Source: Aphelenchoides besseyi
Taxonomy: Eukaryota; Nematoda; Chromadorea; Rhabditida; Aphelenchoididae
NCBI GenBank assembly: GCA_024699855.1
Contig: JAMPIQ010000003.1
Span: forward strand, 2,604,001-2,668,000
Length of the DNA stretch: 64,000 nucleotides
Direction of reading: 5' to 3'
Within the stretch, counting starts at the first letter, position 1; each line of letters begins with the position of its first letter. A program made the translations under genes and the position numbers. Shown here piece after piece: positions 46,801-58,379 of this stretch. Under the pieces are notes generated by a model. That model had not been told where the DNA came from and searched no databases. It saw only the letters and a program-made list of their open reading frames with translations.

Positions 46801-48661
46801 TAGATAATGTTTTTGTGATAGGCTTCAACCATCAGCAAAGCTTCACACAATGTTCCTGATCCTTTTCGTAGAACCTGAAATTTAAGTTGAAGAATGGTTC
46901 CAGCAAAATACTCACATCATCTGGACCAAGCGGAATAATTGTGCACAGAGCAAAAATAAATGGATGAACGTATTTCATATACCTAAAATCGCAATCGAAA
47001 CGTTGTATTTATTCAATTTTCTTACAAATAGTAAGTAGCCACCGCATCAGAAACCGAGTAGTTGGCCAGAACTTGTGGTTGATTTCGAGCCATTTCACAC
47101 ATCAATTCGGGATCCAATTCGACCGGATCATATCGCAGTTTTGCTTTGGTTGTTGCTTTCAGATTTTGGGAGCCCATTGGCAGATAACTGTCACGTTTCA
47201 CCCATCTATAAAAACTTAAGAAACATCTATCGTATTGTAATATACCGAAAAGCATCCATATGAACACAACAAGTTGATTTGTATTCGTCTTGAGCATCTT
47301 TGGAAAATCCGATCATTTTGGTCATATCCAACTGATGAAATTTGGCTCGAGTTTCCACAAATGGCCTGAAGAAAAAGGTTGTTTGAATCAGATTGTCTCA
47401 TGAACTTACCAGTCAAAGAAATCACCGTTATATGAGACCATAATGGACGGTTTGGCCTTGAGCAAATGATCGAAAAACTTCGATATTGTAGCCTTCTCAT
47501 CTGGTTCATTGAAGACCGTAAACTCTCCACGAAATTCAGGTCGTGGAGTATACTCGAAATCCTCGATATCCGCGTTCACAATTTGGCGATTGATAATCAG
47601 GTATCCACGACCGTCGATCATGTACGAAATCATCATAATTTGATCGAACTCCGAATCGGGAAACTTTAGCGGCAGTTTCGTTGTCTCGATATCGTAGGCA
47701 CACACCACTGGATCAAACGGCTCAACAATGTCGACATTCCGAGTGATCGTCGGCTTCCGAGTTCGTTCATCCAATCCGACAACATCGTACCACAAACCCG
47801 CAAAGATTCTGTTGTCAATACAAACACGCATATGATACGGTAGATCGTATTCTCGAATGTCGGTTATCTGCTCGTGCGGCTCGCCGAACTGATTGCCCGC
47901 ATCACAACCCATGTTTCTGGAAAATAGTCACGATTCTGCACCTGTTCGTGGTCGCTTACTGAGCCAACATAGTCGTGTAATCGGTGACCGTTTTGTGGTG
48001 TTCTTGATTCTTTTTGATTTGTTTCAATTGATCTCTTTTGAAGGATGCCATTTCGAGAGTCGACGGAAAGTAGACCTTCAGAAACTTGCTTTTCAAACCG
48101 GATAGATGGTTTTTCTGCAAACGCAAAGATAAAGAACAATCAAAAACTGAGAGCCAACCAAATCCAAATCTTCTTTTTCCACGTGCTCGATGACTAGTGA
48201 CTCGTATTTTCGCGACAAATATGAAGCGACAAGGTACTCCGACTGTGGCACGACACCCAAATAGAGATACGGACGATAGGGAAATGCCAACTAAACAACA
48301 ATGTTGACTCTTTTACATCGATGGTTCAAACCTTAAATCGACGACCATTCGACTCCAGGAAATAGAAGTCCACCGCGGCGACCACTTTTTTTGTTGTGCT
48401 ATCCACAATCTCCGACTAAACGATCAACAAGTGAATGAACAAACGATCGAAACTAACCGGTTGAAAATTCACTAGCCACGCGGTTCGTTTCTTCGGTTCC
48501 ATAAACTTTTCGTATCCATATTTTGCGTCCAAGTTATCGCGTTCACAAATCGCTTCCACCCGAACATCGTTATTCTTTTCGCTGAAACGAACTGTTGCCG
48601 ACTCATTTGAAGTCACTTACGTAGTTTCCCTCACAACCAAATCGTCCTTTTCGTCGTTCAT
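40841..48661 (-). CDS. POLE: DNA polymerase epsilon catalytic subunit
   Basis: Leading-strand replicative polymerase with proofreading exonuclease, about 2,200 residues over many short-intron exons. It starts '[14 protein letters not shown]' at 48661. Exonuclease motifs: ExoI '[10 protein letters not shown]' (about 47690), ExoII '[13 protein letters not shown]' (about 47410) and ExoIII '[12 protein letters not shown]' (about 47030). Polymerase motifs: A '[17 protein letters not shown]' (about 46400), B '[19 protein letters not shown]' (about 45730) and C '[15 protein letters not shown]' (about 45600). All acidic catalytic residues appear intact. The large non-catalytic second half follows, ending in two Cys pairs-of-pairs: '[13 protein letters not shown]' with 'CPYCAKPL' (about 41330-41180), and 'CVRCKQVC' with 'CERCC' (about 41080-41000). 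The stop is at 40843-40841. It is divergent from ISCU with a 313-bp gap. Confidence 0.97.
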
Positions 48662-48974
48662 TGTGTTGGATTGCGAGCTGTCGACGTCTCAACTACTCGA
48701 CACCACGGAGCTCACCAGTTCGAATTGTTCTTGCCGCCAAACCCAAATTCACGGATTGTATTTCCGATTGATTTTAAGCGACCAAACAGATTGACAAGAA
48801 ACGAATTTGCTCTTAAAACGATCACGTCCTCGCAAACCGTTGGCTTCTTGTTGGTTGTTGCAAAAGTCGCTCATTTTCGTAACTCGTGAATGTAAACAAG
48901 TTTATTGTTTGGTATCTACAACATAAAAGGTAACTTCTATTCTAAGTTCTATGATTCCTAAGGCTTTCAGAAAC
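48662..48974. promoter_or_regulatory. Shared divergent promoter region of POLE and ISCU
   Basis: 313 bp between two divergent housekeeping genes. An acceptor-like 'ggctttcag' lies at about 48962-48970, five bases before the ISCU ATG, suggesting a short 5'-UTR intron or a spliced-leader trans-splice site. No other element was recognised. Confidence 0.5.
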
Positions 48975-49584
48975 ATGTTGAGTCGATCGACCGCTCTGTC
49001 CAAATTGATGTCTCGTGCATCGCCGGTTGGTGTTCGTTCTTATCACGAGAAAGTCATTGATCATTATGAAAACCCTCGCAATGTGGGCAGCCTTAATAAG
49101 GACGATTCCAATGTTGGAACCGGAGGTTAGTTAACTTTCATTGGACCTCGAATGCGGAAAGACAAAACGCTAAAAGTCGCTTTTAGTTGTCGGAGCACCA
49201 GCATGCGGCGATGTGATGAAATTGCAAATTCGTGTAAGTTCCTTGGTTGTTATCGTGTTAATTCCTCGCATTTAAGGTCGATGAGAAGGGAACTATCGTC
49301 GACGCAAAGTTCAAAACCTTCGGCTGCGGATCAGCCATCGCCTCGAGCTCACTGGCAACCGAGTGGATAAAAGGAAAGAACATCGATTTTGCGTCAAAAG
49401 TCAAAAATGACCAGATCGCAAAGGAACTCTCGTTGCCGCCTGTTAAATTGCATTGTTCAAGTGAGTTCTCTTGTTTCGATTGTTTGAATTCGTTCTTTCA
49501 GTGTTGGCTCACGACGCCATTCAAGCAGCGCTCAAGGACTACGAATCAAAGAAGTCAAAGGCCAGTACTCCTACGAACAACTAA
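48975..49584 (+). CDS. iscu-1: Iron-sulfur cluster assembly scaffold protein ISCU
   Basis: Mitochondrial scaffold on which NFS1, frataxin and ferredoxin build [2Fe-2S] clusters. It starts '[19 protein letters not shown]', an Arg/Ser-rich mitochondrial targeting peptide, followed by '[19 protein letters not shown]'. Cluster-binding residues are all present: Cys in '[13 protein letters not shown]', Cys in '[17 protein letters not shown]', and Cys/His around '[16 protein letters not shown]', the last including the LPPVK motif bound by the mitochondrial Hsp70. Four exons (introns at about 49125-49187, 49214-49275 and 49460-49501). It ends 'KASTPTNN' with the stop at 49582-49584. Length (about 150 aa) is normal. 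Confidence 0.97.
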
Positions 49585-50045
49585 ACGACTCTGTCGATGG
49601 TTCCACATATTTTACTCGATGGAAATTACCATGTAATCCACTTTCTTATCTTAGAAAAACAGTTGTATAGAATTGATCATATTTTTCCGATTTGTTGCTG
49701 GTCTTTAGAGGATAAAGTGATGAACATTTGAGTTTTTATTCTGGGTATTCGCAATAGTAACTGGTGAAAATGGATTACTTGCTGGATTTAGTAGTGAGTT
49801 ATCATCGAAAGTTCACTTCAAAAGTGAATGTATGAACTTGTTTCTCTTGACCGTAGGATTCAGAAATGTCAAGACAACGTTTCAATTTGAACAACCAAAA
49901 CGGCGTTGACTGTTCTTTGTTGATGTGTTAACTATCCCTGAGGTTTTTCTCAAACAGAACTTTTCTTTCGATTCACCATGGCATCGTGTTATTTTTACAT
50001 TTCAGTCGATAGTTTCGTAAATCACGATTATATTGATTGGTTGGC
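49585..50045. other. Intergenic downstream of ISCU
   Basis: About 460 bp with no recognised exon; it contains the ISCU 3' region and the promoter of the next gene. Confidence 0.3.
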
Positions 50046-51303
50046 ATGCAAAATGAGTACGTTTTCACAGCTACATTGCCTTTGCTGCCAGCGACAATCT
50101 TTGCTAATCGTCTCAAAAACTGCTGTTGGAATGAAATTATAAGTGACGGAGATTCGTCCTGTAGTACGGCGAAGCAACCAAAACCCATCTTGAAATGGAA
50201 AAACGCTTTTTTGACAGTAGAAATACGATTTGAGGATTTGGCACTGTACCAGTTTGCTCAAAGTCTCAAAGAGCTAATCATTCCGGTGTTAATGGAGGAT
50301 CCATGGCGAAGATTTTCTTTGTGGACAACAAGGTAATCGATTTTTTTATATTCCTTATTTGTGCTATAGAGATGATTGGGCCTTATTGGACTCTGTGGTT
50401 GTTATTCGACAGCTAATGGAAAAGCAAAAGTGCAAGGAACTTGAAGATTTGCGTTTAAACGAAAGAATTGTAACCGACTGTTGGTTGAGCATTTTCCGTT
50501 ATCCATTTGATGTCTGGTTCCACGATCAAACCTTTTTCGAATACGTCTGTTTTGTGCACAAAAAGTTGCAGAACTATTTAAACGAACAGCGAACATTTCC
50601 AACTAATCGCTCTTTTCCGTGGCTTACAAAGTTGCCAACAGAGTTGGTGATGACAGTTCTGTGAGTTTTAAGGCCAGTGTTATTGTTGGTGATTGTTTAA
50701 TTTCAGACACAAGTTGACCGTCAGTACTGATGATAAACACAAATTGTTGCTCTGTGCTCGAAGTCGACCAGAACTCAGTTCACTTCTGCATCTGCGCTCA
50801 GTTAACAGTCAAATGATGAAAATTGTAGACGCCTACATTAGACGTTCGATTTTGCTCAAAAAGAGCGTACATGTGAAAATAGCAGAGGTAAGTCACTCTC
50901 TATCTGCTCGATATTTGTGATATTTTAGAGTAAAGACAATCCGTTTCGACTTAAACTTGAGACGCCCGGTTTATACCTTTCAGCTAATGAAAATGTACTT
51001 TGCGGCATTTTCAATCTAATCAGATGCTCTCAAATTGTTTTTGAGGTTCTACCTGAAGTTCAAATGCCAATTTTTATGAGGTCGTTAAATTTCGTTCAAT
51101 CGATAATGTTTCCATATCCGACACATCTTTCCATTACATTTAATGGCGGTATAACTTTGAGTAATACATAACATTAATCTTTGTTTTCAGATGAATTGCT
51201 CTCTAATCCCGTTGTCCTGGACGCGATCAAAGTTGTTGACAAATGGGCTGAGAATCACGGACATACAACAAAACTGCCAATCAAAGAACATTCCAATAAG
51301 TGA
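50046..51303 (+). CDS. F-box-like protein, nematode type
   Basis: About 365 residues over five or six exons. It starts 'MQNEYVFTATLPLLPATIF' at 50046, though an upstream exon cannot be excluded. The middle carries an F-box-like stretch: 'FPWLTKLPTELVMTVLHKL' (about 50620-50712), then 'LLHLRSVNSQMMKIVDAYI' (about 50785-50840), which fits LPxEL...L...L..VN..M...V. F-box proteins recruit substrates to SCF ubiquitin ligases through Skp1. The C-terminal half ('GLYLSANENVLCGIFNLI', 'PYPTHLSITFNG') is unrecognised and would be the substrate-binding part. It ends 'KLPIKEHSNK' at 51303. Nematode genomes contain hundreds of such fast-evolving genes. Confidence 0.6.
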
Positions 51304-51485
51304 AACAGCTTTCATGACCTGAATGATGTACATAATCTTACTCTATGCGGTTGATTTCTTCATTATACTTACGGTTATGTTCAATGAAATTCTGTCAAAG
51401 ATTTGCATAAGATGATGGAAAGAAAGTCTTGAAAAAATGAGTTCATTCTCAAATTCGTCATCCGCTCAACTCGTTCAGCTCTCGA

Positions 51486-53547
51486 ATGACAATGGCGACC
51501 ACAACCGAGAAACTGCAGTCTTTTCCGTGGTTTATGGGCTTTGCAACAAAGTGAGTTCAATCCACGGTCACATGGATAATCGAGTTTTAGACGTTACCTG
51601 CAGAAGTTTCTCACGAATCCGGGCGATTGGTGTGTTCGAGGATCAACGACGAAAGGAATCGTCGAATTCGCAATCTGCGCTTTGGGAGAAGACAATCAAA
51701 TCCACGACGTGAAGATTCGAGAACGACAATCGAAAAGCGGTTATGTTTGGTCAGTGCACAAAGATATCACTTCGACGAAATTTGCCACTGTTGTCGATCT
51801 CATTCAATTTCTACGCGATGGCGATCACAACAAAGTGAGTTGTATGACATTCGAGACAACACAAACTCGGTCTGTAGATTCGACTCAAAACCCCGATCCA
51901 ACGACCGAAAACGTTCATCAAAGCCGGCAGTCTCGAATGCCAACCGAATCAAGTGCTTGGTCAAGGCCAATACGGAATTGTTCTGCGAGGAACATACACA
52001 AAAGGCGGTATGTCATCTTGACAGATTCTGGATGACTTTTGGTTTAGATAAAAAGCACGATGTTGCTGTGAAGATTCCGAAACCGGTGGATATTCGAAAT
52101 GTGAGCAGTCGAGATGTTGACAAACTGATTCGTGATGCTCAAATGCAAATCGATGAAATGATGAAAGAAGCGGATCTTATGATCGACCTCAAACATGCCA
52201 ACATTCTTCGTTGTTTCGGCATAGATTGTACTGATCCGAACGTTAAGGTCAGTCTCTTATCGTCTATTCTATTCATTTACTACTTTAGTTGGTTTTGGCG
52301 TTATGTCCCGGCGGTTCGCTTCTTTCTCATCTTCGTGCTAATCCCGACGATGTCTTATACGAGGAAAAGGTCATCTTTCTGTTGGAAGCATCACGTGGAT
52401 TCAAGTAAGCAATTCAGTTGGAACTTATGTTATTGGTGCGTTCAGGTATCTGCATCAGAACCAGATTCTACATCGCGACATTTCGGCTCGCAACTGTTTG
52501 ATTGGTCGATACGGTCAAATTCTCATTTCTGATTTCGGACTTTCAATTAAACTCGAAGAAAAATGGGAAGACAGCAAAGATCTGAAGGTTCCTATCGCGT
52601 GGTTGGCTCCTGAATGTCTGAACAAACGACCACGCTATTCCATCAAAAGCGATGTCTTTGCATTCGCCATCATGGCTTACGAAATTCTGCACGATGGAGA
52701 ACAACCGTGGCCCGAACTCGGCGATACGGACGAGATCATCAAGAGGGTTCGAACTGGCGAACGAATGGTTCTGAGTTCAAAAGTTCCGAAGGATTTGGCT
52801 GATCTCGTAAAAATCTCTTGGGCTCAACCACCATACACTCGTCCCGATTTCACAGAGATCACTAGTAATTTGCGTAAGATTGCCGACAAGTTACAAGTGG
52901 GTTTTTGCATCTGTGGATCTCAAAAATTTCCACTTTAGCTTCCAATACCCGAAAAACGATCTGTGGCAAAATTGCACAACGTTCGAGTTCGTCCCTTTAA
53001 ACTGGACGATCCAACCGATTTCGAAGTCGACGAACTCTCACCGCCACCAACCAGCCGCGAACTGCAAAAAATTAACGTACAGTTGAAACTCCGTGCAACA
53101 ATGAAACAGAAAGACGATCTGTCGACTACGAAAAGGACGAACCTCGTCTTGAACAAACGCACAGATCCCTCAACTTCTACCAATGCGTCATCTAATCCAA
53201 CGACTAATGCTAGTGAGTCTTTATTCTCGACATCACTAACTTCTTTAGATTCTACTGACAGCACCACAACGCGTGGTAAGACACGCGGAAAGTTGGGCGA
53301 TTCACTTCTGATCAAACCCGACCTCAAACTCGTTCCATCGCCCATTCATAAGGTGAATTCGAATCAATTGAATTGGAGATCTTTGGTTTAGAGCACAAAG
53401 CAACGATCACTGAAGCAGTCCGCAAAGCTGATGCTAAACGAACAATCGAAGTTGGTTTCTCGTACTCGTCGTCAATCAACTCAACCTGTGGAATCCTCGA
53501 CTACTGCTCGTCGACGTTATCCGAGTCGAGCTACGAAGCCAAAATAG
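51486..53547 (+). CDS. SH2-domain cytoplasmic tyrosine kinase, Fer/SPE-8-like
   Basis: Non-receptor tyrosine kinase of about 550 residues. It starts 'MTMATTTEKLQSFPWFMGF' at 51486. The SH2 domain runs from 'PWFMGF' to 'IQFLRDGDHNK' (about 51520-51835), with the phosphotyrosine-binding Arg in 'DWCVRGSTTKG'. The kinase follows: Gly loop 'GQGQYGIVLRG', Lys in 'HDVAVKIPKP', Glu in 'MMKEADLM', catalytic 'ILHRDISARNCL' (about 52460-52500), 'ISDFGLSI', 'VPIAWLAPECL' and 'SDVFAFAIMAYEILHDGEQPW'. All catalytic residues are present. After the kinase comes an unusual 150-residue basic, Ser/Thr-rich tail over several exons, ending 'RYPSRATKPK' at 53547. SH2-before-kinase order without SH3 is that of the Fer-related kinases expanded in nematodes and often expressed in male germline (known of the family; not shown here). 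Confidence 0.93.
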
Positions 53548-53806
53548 TCAGTCGGGGTTTTGCAATAAAGTTAACTGACATTTCTGAGTTATGTATCAAG
53601 AAACTTTATTCTGTGGCAAATCTTCAGATTGTTGAAAGAATTGCTATTGTTCCCTTATTTGAAGCATAACTCGAACTGTAACAAACTCGCATCATGTGAA
53701 TATGTTTACTGTAATAAAGTCAGACAAGCAGGTGAATAGTTTTGAATTTCTTTAAAAGATTGTTTTGAATAGAGACTTGAACTCGGAATGACTAATTAAT
53801 ATTATG

Positions 53807-54887
53807 TTATTGTATCGAGATACGATTGGTACTTGTACTCATGTGAGCAACCTCAGAAGAGGGTGTCCGGAAGAAGGACATAACATAAAGTCTGTAGTTT
53901 CGGATTATAATTATTGTAAAGGTGGCATTCACAACAGGCAAATAGGAAACGGAAAGCATTGTAGCAAGACCGACAAGTTTGATTCCAAAAACCATACTGA
54001 GCATTAAGCAACTGATGGGGGAGATAGCAAAAATGAACGAATTGATTGTCTGCACAACTAGACCAATGGAAAAGTTTCGCTGCAATGATCGAGTATGTCG
54101 ACTTATAGGTTGTTCCGGAACTTGAACGAATTTGTACGATTTCCACGCATAAAAGATGCACAATCCAATGGCAACATTTGAAGTCACTAAACCGAGACCA
54201 CAGTAAAAGATCTTTGTTGATAAGTCTTGCTGTAATGTATGGTTACTTAAGTTCAACAAACAAACAAACCATATCGGCACCATACATGAAGAATTCTCGT
54301 CCTTCAACTTGTTTTTCTTGCAAAATCTTCATGTAATACGATGACGGTCGTTGTTGTTGTTCGTACGCCATCCACGCGCAGTTGCAACCACAAAGCGATC
54401 CGACAATTGTCGCGATTCCTACGTAATTGATTAGGTTTTTTGTACTGGTGTGTGGGCTGAAACGGACCATAGAAGCTTTGTTTGAAGGTCGCACTTACTC
54501 TCGTAAAATGTCGTATCGAAATTTGTATTGACAAGGTAAGATGAGCATAGCGTTAACAGCGAGAAAAGAGTGAATACCAAAAATAATGTACTTGGACTCA
54601 GGCATCAACTGCTCAATCCCATGAGGCATAACAAAGAGTCGTTGATTTTCGACCGTTATAAGCTAAAGTTAGGCGTCGTATTGGAAATCGGCCATCAAAC
54701 TCACGTGTTGTATGGAAAGCTCTAGAATCGAATAAGCAATATCGTAACATGCGGGAAAGAGGAACATGAACGAATAAGCTTGTAGTTTTTGATGTGAAGA
54801 GCGAAAGATTGCAGTCAGTAGAACGATGTTGGATAAAATGCCGAAAACTGATCCAACAAAGTCAATCCAAAGGTAAAACTTGATCAT
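53807..54887 (-). CDS. Serpentine chemoreceptor, Str superfamily
   Basis: Seven-helix receptor of about 310 residues in five exons, all joined by in-frame GT-AG introns. It starts at 54887 ('MIKFYLWIDFVGSVFGILSN'). Further helices: 'AYSFMFLFPACYDIAYSI', 'YIIFGIHSFLAVNAMLILPC' with 'QYKFRYD' where the DRY-like motif belongs, 'YVGIATIVGSLCGCNCAWMA', 'IFYCGLGLVTSNVAIGLCIF', 'FSIGLVVQTINSFIFAISP' and 'VVNATFTIIIIRNYRLYV'. The tail is Ser/Thr-rich and ends 'TSTNRISIQ' at 53807. The 'LQ.NFSIGLVVQTI..' helix-6 region is typical of Str/Srd/Srh receptors; the exact class is not decided. Confidence 0.85.
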
Positions 54888-55288
54888 CGCTAGCTGCAAA
54901 CTAAACGTAAGGCCAATATCAGAGTTCTTCTAACTGTCAAAGTTCAGAAATGAAACTATTGACAAGAACTGCCAAGACTCCAAATGCAATTAACAGCGAC
55001 AGATGCAATAAAAGTCGTTCAAATTGTCGAGACTGCTCACTGAAACCCTTAATCGCCACACAGTTAATCAAATTGGGAAGTTTGAATTATAAAGCGCGTG
55101 GATGTAGTTACCATTTGCTATAACACTATTGAGCTAGAGTATTAAATTGAAGAAAACTCAAGAACTCACGAGTGTGAGAAGTGAACTCAACACAAACTTT
55201 TTCACATACTGTGATAGGGGCCGCCCAAATAACGTCATGTTGTGCGTACATTCCCGTCAAAAGGGCTTTTTGCGGGGAAGAGTTCGTC
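54888..55288. other. Intergenic with a possible receptor fragment
   Basis: On the minus strand about 54930-55085 reads 'CVAIKGFSEQSRQFERLLL' then 'HLSLLIAFGVLAVLVNSF', which looks like a transmembrane receptor fragment, then a stop. There is no start Met and no join to the neighbouring receptor was found. It may be a decayed copy or an undetected exon. Confidence 0.3.
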
Positions 55289-55371
55289 GCAAGGATGGCC
55301 GAGTGGTTTAAGGCGCTGGACTTAAGTTCCAGTATCGATTCGATGCGTGGGTTCGAACCCCACTCCTTGCA
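55289..55371 (+). tRNA. trnL-TAA: tRNA-Leu, anticodon TAA
   Basis: 83-nt type II tRNA. The acceptor stem GCAAGGA/TCCTTGC is perfect with discriminator A. The D-arm is 'TGGCCGAGTGGTTTAAGGC'. Anticodon stem CTGGA/TCCAG encloses loop CTTAAGT with anticodon TAA. A long variable arm follows, then T-arm 'GTGGGTTCGAACCCCAC'. No intron. A T-run right after (about 55379-55385) serves as RNA polymerase III terminator. A and B boxes are canonical, so it should be functional. Confidence 0.97.
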
Positions 55372-55623
55372 GCCCAACTTTTTTTATTGAAAAAACATTG
55401 GTGCAGTCATTGCAATCTGTTTATTTGTTTTGTACAAAAGAAGGTGAGTATTCGAAGTCTATTTGTCAGCAAATTGGCCGTCATTGATTAAACAGACAGC
55501 TTCAATTATGACTGTACAGCAATCAAAAGTTAATGAAAGTTATTTTGCATTTCGTCTGCTTATCCAACTTGCATAGAAACATTAGGGACTGTTTTCATTC
55601 GTGAAAAGCCAGTTCACTTTGCC

Positions 55624-57074
55624 ATGTTTTTTGTTGCGTGTCTCGACTCTTTTTATCTGTTTACTTTGGTGTCAACTCTAATGAAATCTGGTCGTTTGAA
55701 TGTGAATCCGAAACTCTACAATTTGACGGCAACCATTCAAGTTATCGAATGGAGTTATCCATCATCTTTTCATCGGCTTTTACATCCGGGCCTAGTAACT
55801 CGCACAACGTATATTTTAGACGAAAATGGAAACTACATAGTTCATGAACCAGAGTAAGTGATCGCACTCGACTCGTTGACTGAACCGATGTTTCAGAGTC
55901 GTTTTGAAATTCAAGGAACGGAGTGAGTGCCCGATTTACAGTCAACTTGCATCTAATTCGCACTTGAATGTGATCGAAAAACCAGTCGGTTCATCGGTTC
56001 TTTTTATTCTCGAGTCCAATGCTCACTTTTGCTTTTTCACTTTTCCAGTCGATGGAACGTCAATGGTTGCGGAGAAGACGGTAAACATGTTGAACAAAGA
56101 TTATCAAGGAGATGGATCGTGTTTCTTCGAATTCGCCTTCTTCTACTGTCCGGTTTGTTCTGTTTCTTGTACTCGATTTCCCTTCGATTTTAGACAATGA
56201 ACGAAGATGTTTGGATTCAGACGTTTGTATCAGACAACAGTCTATCGAAAAATACACGTAAAATTAAACTTCGACCGCAAGTTGCATCTTCGATCAAAGT
56301 CATAGGGACTCAAGTTTGGTTTGGACTTTCGTTATCGGAAATGATCGGATTTGATCTCTACAATTTTAATTCTAACCTACCGATTGATCTCAGTCCTTAC
56401 AATCCCCGTTCGTTGATTCCCTTTCAACACTTAAATCGCACTCATCTCAAAACACAAAGTTTCAATATGGTTTGTTTAGTGTTCTTTAATTTATGAGTGT
56501 TCTTATAGCAAGGGATGTTTGAAATGGTCAAACCCAATTGGTACTTTGACGGAATCGATTACACAAAAGAGAATCAACGCACCGAAGTTCTGTTTCAATT
56601 CTATGCTCATTCTCACGACTACAAATCTCGAAATTCTCGGAACGTTTTTGTTGAGCGTCTGAATTACGTCAATGGGAATATTTGTCCGGTTGTCACACTT
56701 CAAGCTCGACGAACTGTTTTACTCATGATCTTTGTGGTAGTATGTCTTTTTGTCGCGTACATTGCCCTAATTCTCTATCTTCTCTACATACTTCTATCGA
56801 TATGCTCACAAAAGAACGTTCAAAGACCTGTGGTTGTTATGAGTAAGTCGGCAATAAGTGAATGAAGTTTATTGTCTCTATTTTAGCAACCAAATTGGTG
56901 ACTGAGCATAAAGCTTCACAATCCGATCGACCGACATTTACCGAACAACACTTCTCGCCTCATGTCATTCCTCCATCAATTCAATCACCGAAACATATCA
57001 AAAAAGTTCCAGTCAATCTTACTGCTGTCGAACATTCTGGTTATGTGTTTCCACAGCAAATTGACAGCGAATAA
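55624..57074 (+). CDS. Type I membrane protein with large extracellular domain, unrecognised
   Basis: Start ATG 55624 opens a hydrophobic leader ('MFFVACLDSFYLFTLVSTL'), followed by an extracellular part of about 330 residues with some Cys ('ERSECPIYSQLA', 'FFYCPTMNEDVW', 'NGNICPVVTL') and sequons (NLT, NRT). One transmembrane helix near 56722-56800 ('LLMIFVVVCLFVAYIALILY') precedes a cytoplasmic tail of about 90 residues rich in Pro, Lys and Ser ('FSPHVIPPSIQSPKHIKK') ending 'GYVFPQQIDSE'. Exon joins at about 55855/55899, 56153/56196, 56469/56509 and 56841/56887 keep frame. No known ectodomain was identified. The next gene is convergent, its stop only 130 bp away. Confidence 0.7.
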
Positions 57075-57203
57075 ACTACAATCGACCAATGAAGATATTT
57101 AGTTCAAATAACAAATAGATTAGAACTTGTCGATAAACTTAGCGATAAATTATGCACAGAGGATGACACGGTCACTTTCTTATGAATTCAAAAATGATCT
57201 ATC

Positions 57204-58379
57204 TCAGTAGAACTTGTTTAAGTGTTCACACTCATGAAGATTATAAACAACATTGCCGTTTGCTGTTGGTCTCGGATCGCAGGTGTTCGATTCGTTTCGA
57301 TAATAAAGGGCGTCGGGCATTCTGATTCGCGGATACATTGATAATTCACGCAATCGCAACGCTTCAACATCGTTCAAATTGAAGATCTGAGAACGATCTC
57401 GCATCTCTCGAATAATCCCGTCGATTTGTGGACATTTGCCTTCTGCATTGGACATTTTGATACGTTCAAGTTCGGCACACCTGAATCAAATGATGATAAG
57501 TTTAAGAGCGAGAACGAAACCATTTTTGCAGGTAGTAGTATTCAGCCAATCGAAGTCCCTCGACATGCGGACAATATCGACGCTGTTGGGCGAAATGTCG
57601 AAACTCTGCGTTGCCGGTGTGCAATTGACACAAATCCAAGGCATTCTGTTCGCTCAACGAAAGTCCTTCGGCACGATTCAAACTCAAAACAATGTTTACA
57701 AAGTCCTCCATCTGAAAAAGGTCGTGTTCATTTGCATAAACGATCTTATTCAACACGATTACCTTTTCTCTTTGTTTGTAGAGAGTGACACAAATTAGAA
57801 GCGAATCAACTGCAATGATAAACAAAAGAGCTCCAACACATAAGACGAATCGCATATAAACTATAGTAACGATAGATGCAACAATGAAGAGAACAAATGT
57901 CGTGAATCCAGCTAAACGGTCAGATTGGAAGTGATCCTTGTAGTCGAACAAACTCACCAATCAAAATAGCCAAATGATTGTTCTCCATTTTTTGAAAACC
58001 ATATGATCGTTTTAAAGCTTTTTCGGTGTGATAGGCACAAACCGCCGCTGTGCTCATGATTGTGACCAATTGAAAGCCGATCATAACGAATTTCTGGAAC
58101 CACAAACTTCACTTCATTAACACAATCACTTATTCTTACCAACGAACTCTCGTAAATTTCCTGAATCGTTCCGCGATTGTATTCAATGATCAATAAGCTG
58201 AAGGTCGTTAATAGAAGCGAAAACGATGCACAAGTAGCAAAGGTCAGGTAGTAACTACAACGCTTAGTCATTTGACGACTGCTTTTCGAATCAAAAACGT
58301 TGTCGTACTCGGACAGACGACTAAAATCAAAACTCATTTCATCAGCAACTTCAGAAGCAATTCGGCTTTCCGCGTTCAT
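57204..58379 (-). CDS. Four-transmembrane protein with Cys-containing C-terminal domain, unrecognised
   Basis: Starts at 58379 ('MNAESRIASEVADEMSFDF'), a cytoplasmic N terminus of about 40 residues. Helices: 'YYLTFATCASFSLLLTTFS', 'FVMIGFQLVTIMSTAAVCAY', 'FTTFVLFIVASIVTIVYMRF' and 'LCVGALLFIIAVDSLLICV'. The C-terminal domain of about 165 residues has spaced cysteines ('LDLCQLH', 'RRYCPHVEG', 'GKCPQIDGIIREM', 'ESNTCDPRP', 'LHECEHLNKFY'). Introns at about 57905-57949, 57713-57762 and 57482-57524 are GT-AG and in frame. It ends at 57204. The Cys spacing suggests a folded, disulfide-containing or metal-binding tail. No family name can be given. Confidence 0.72.
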
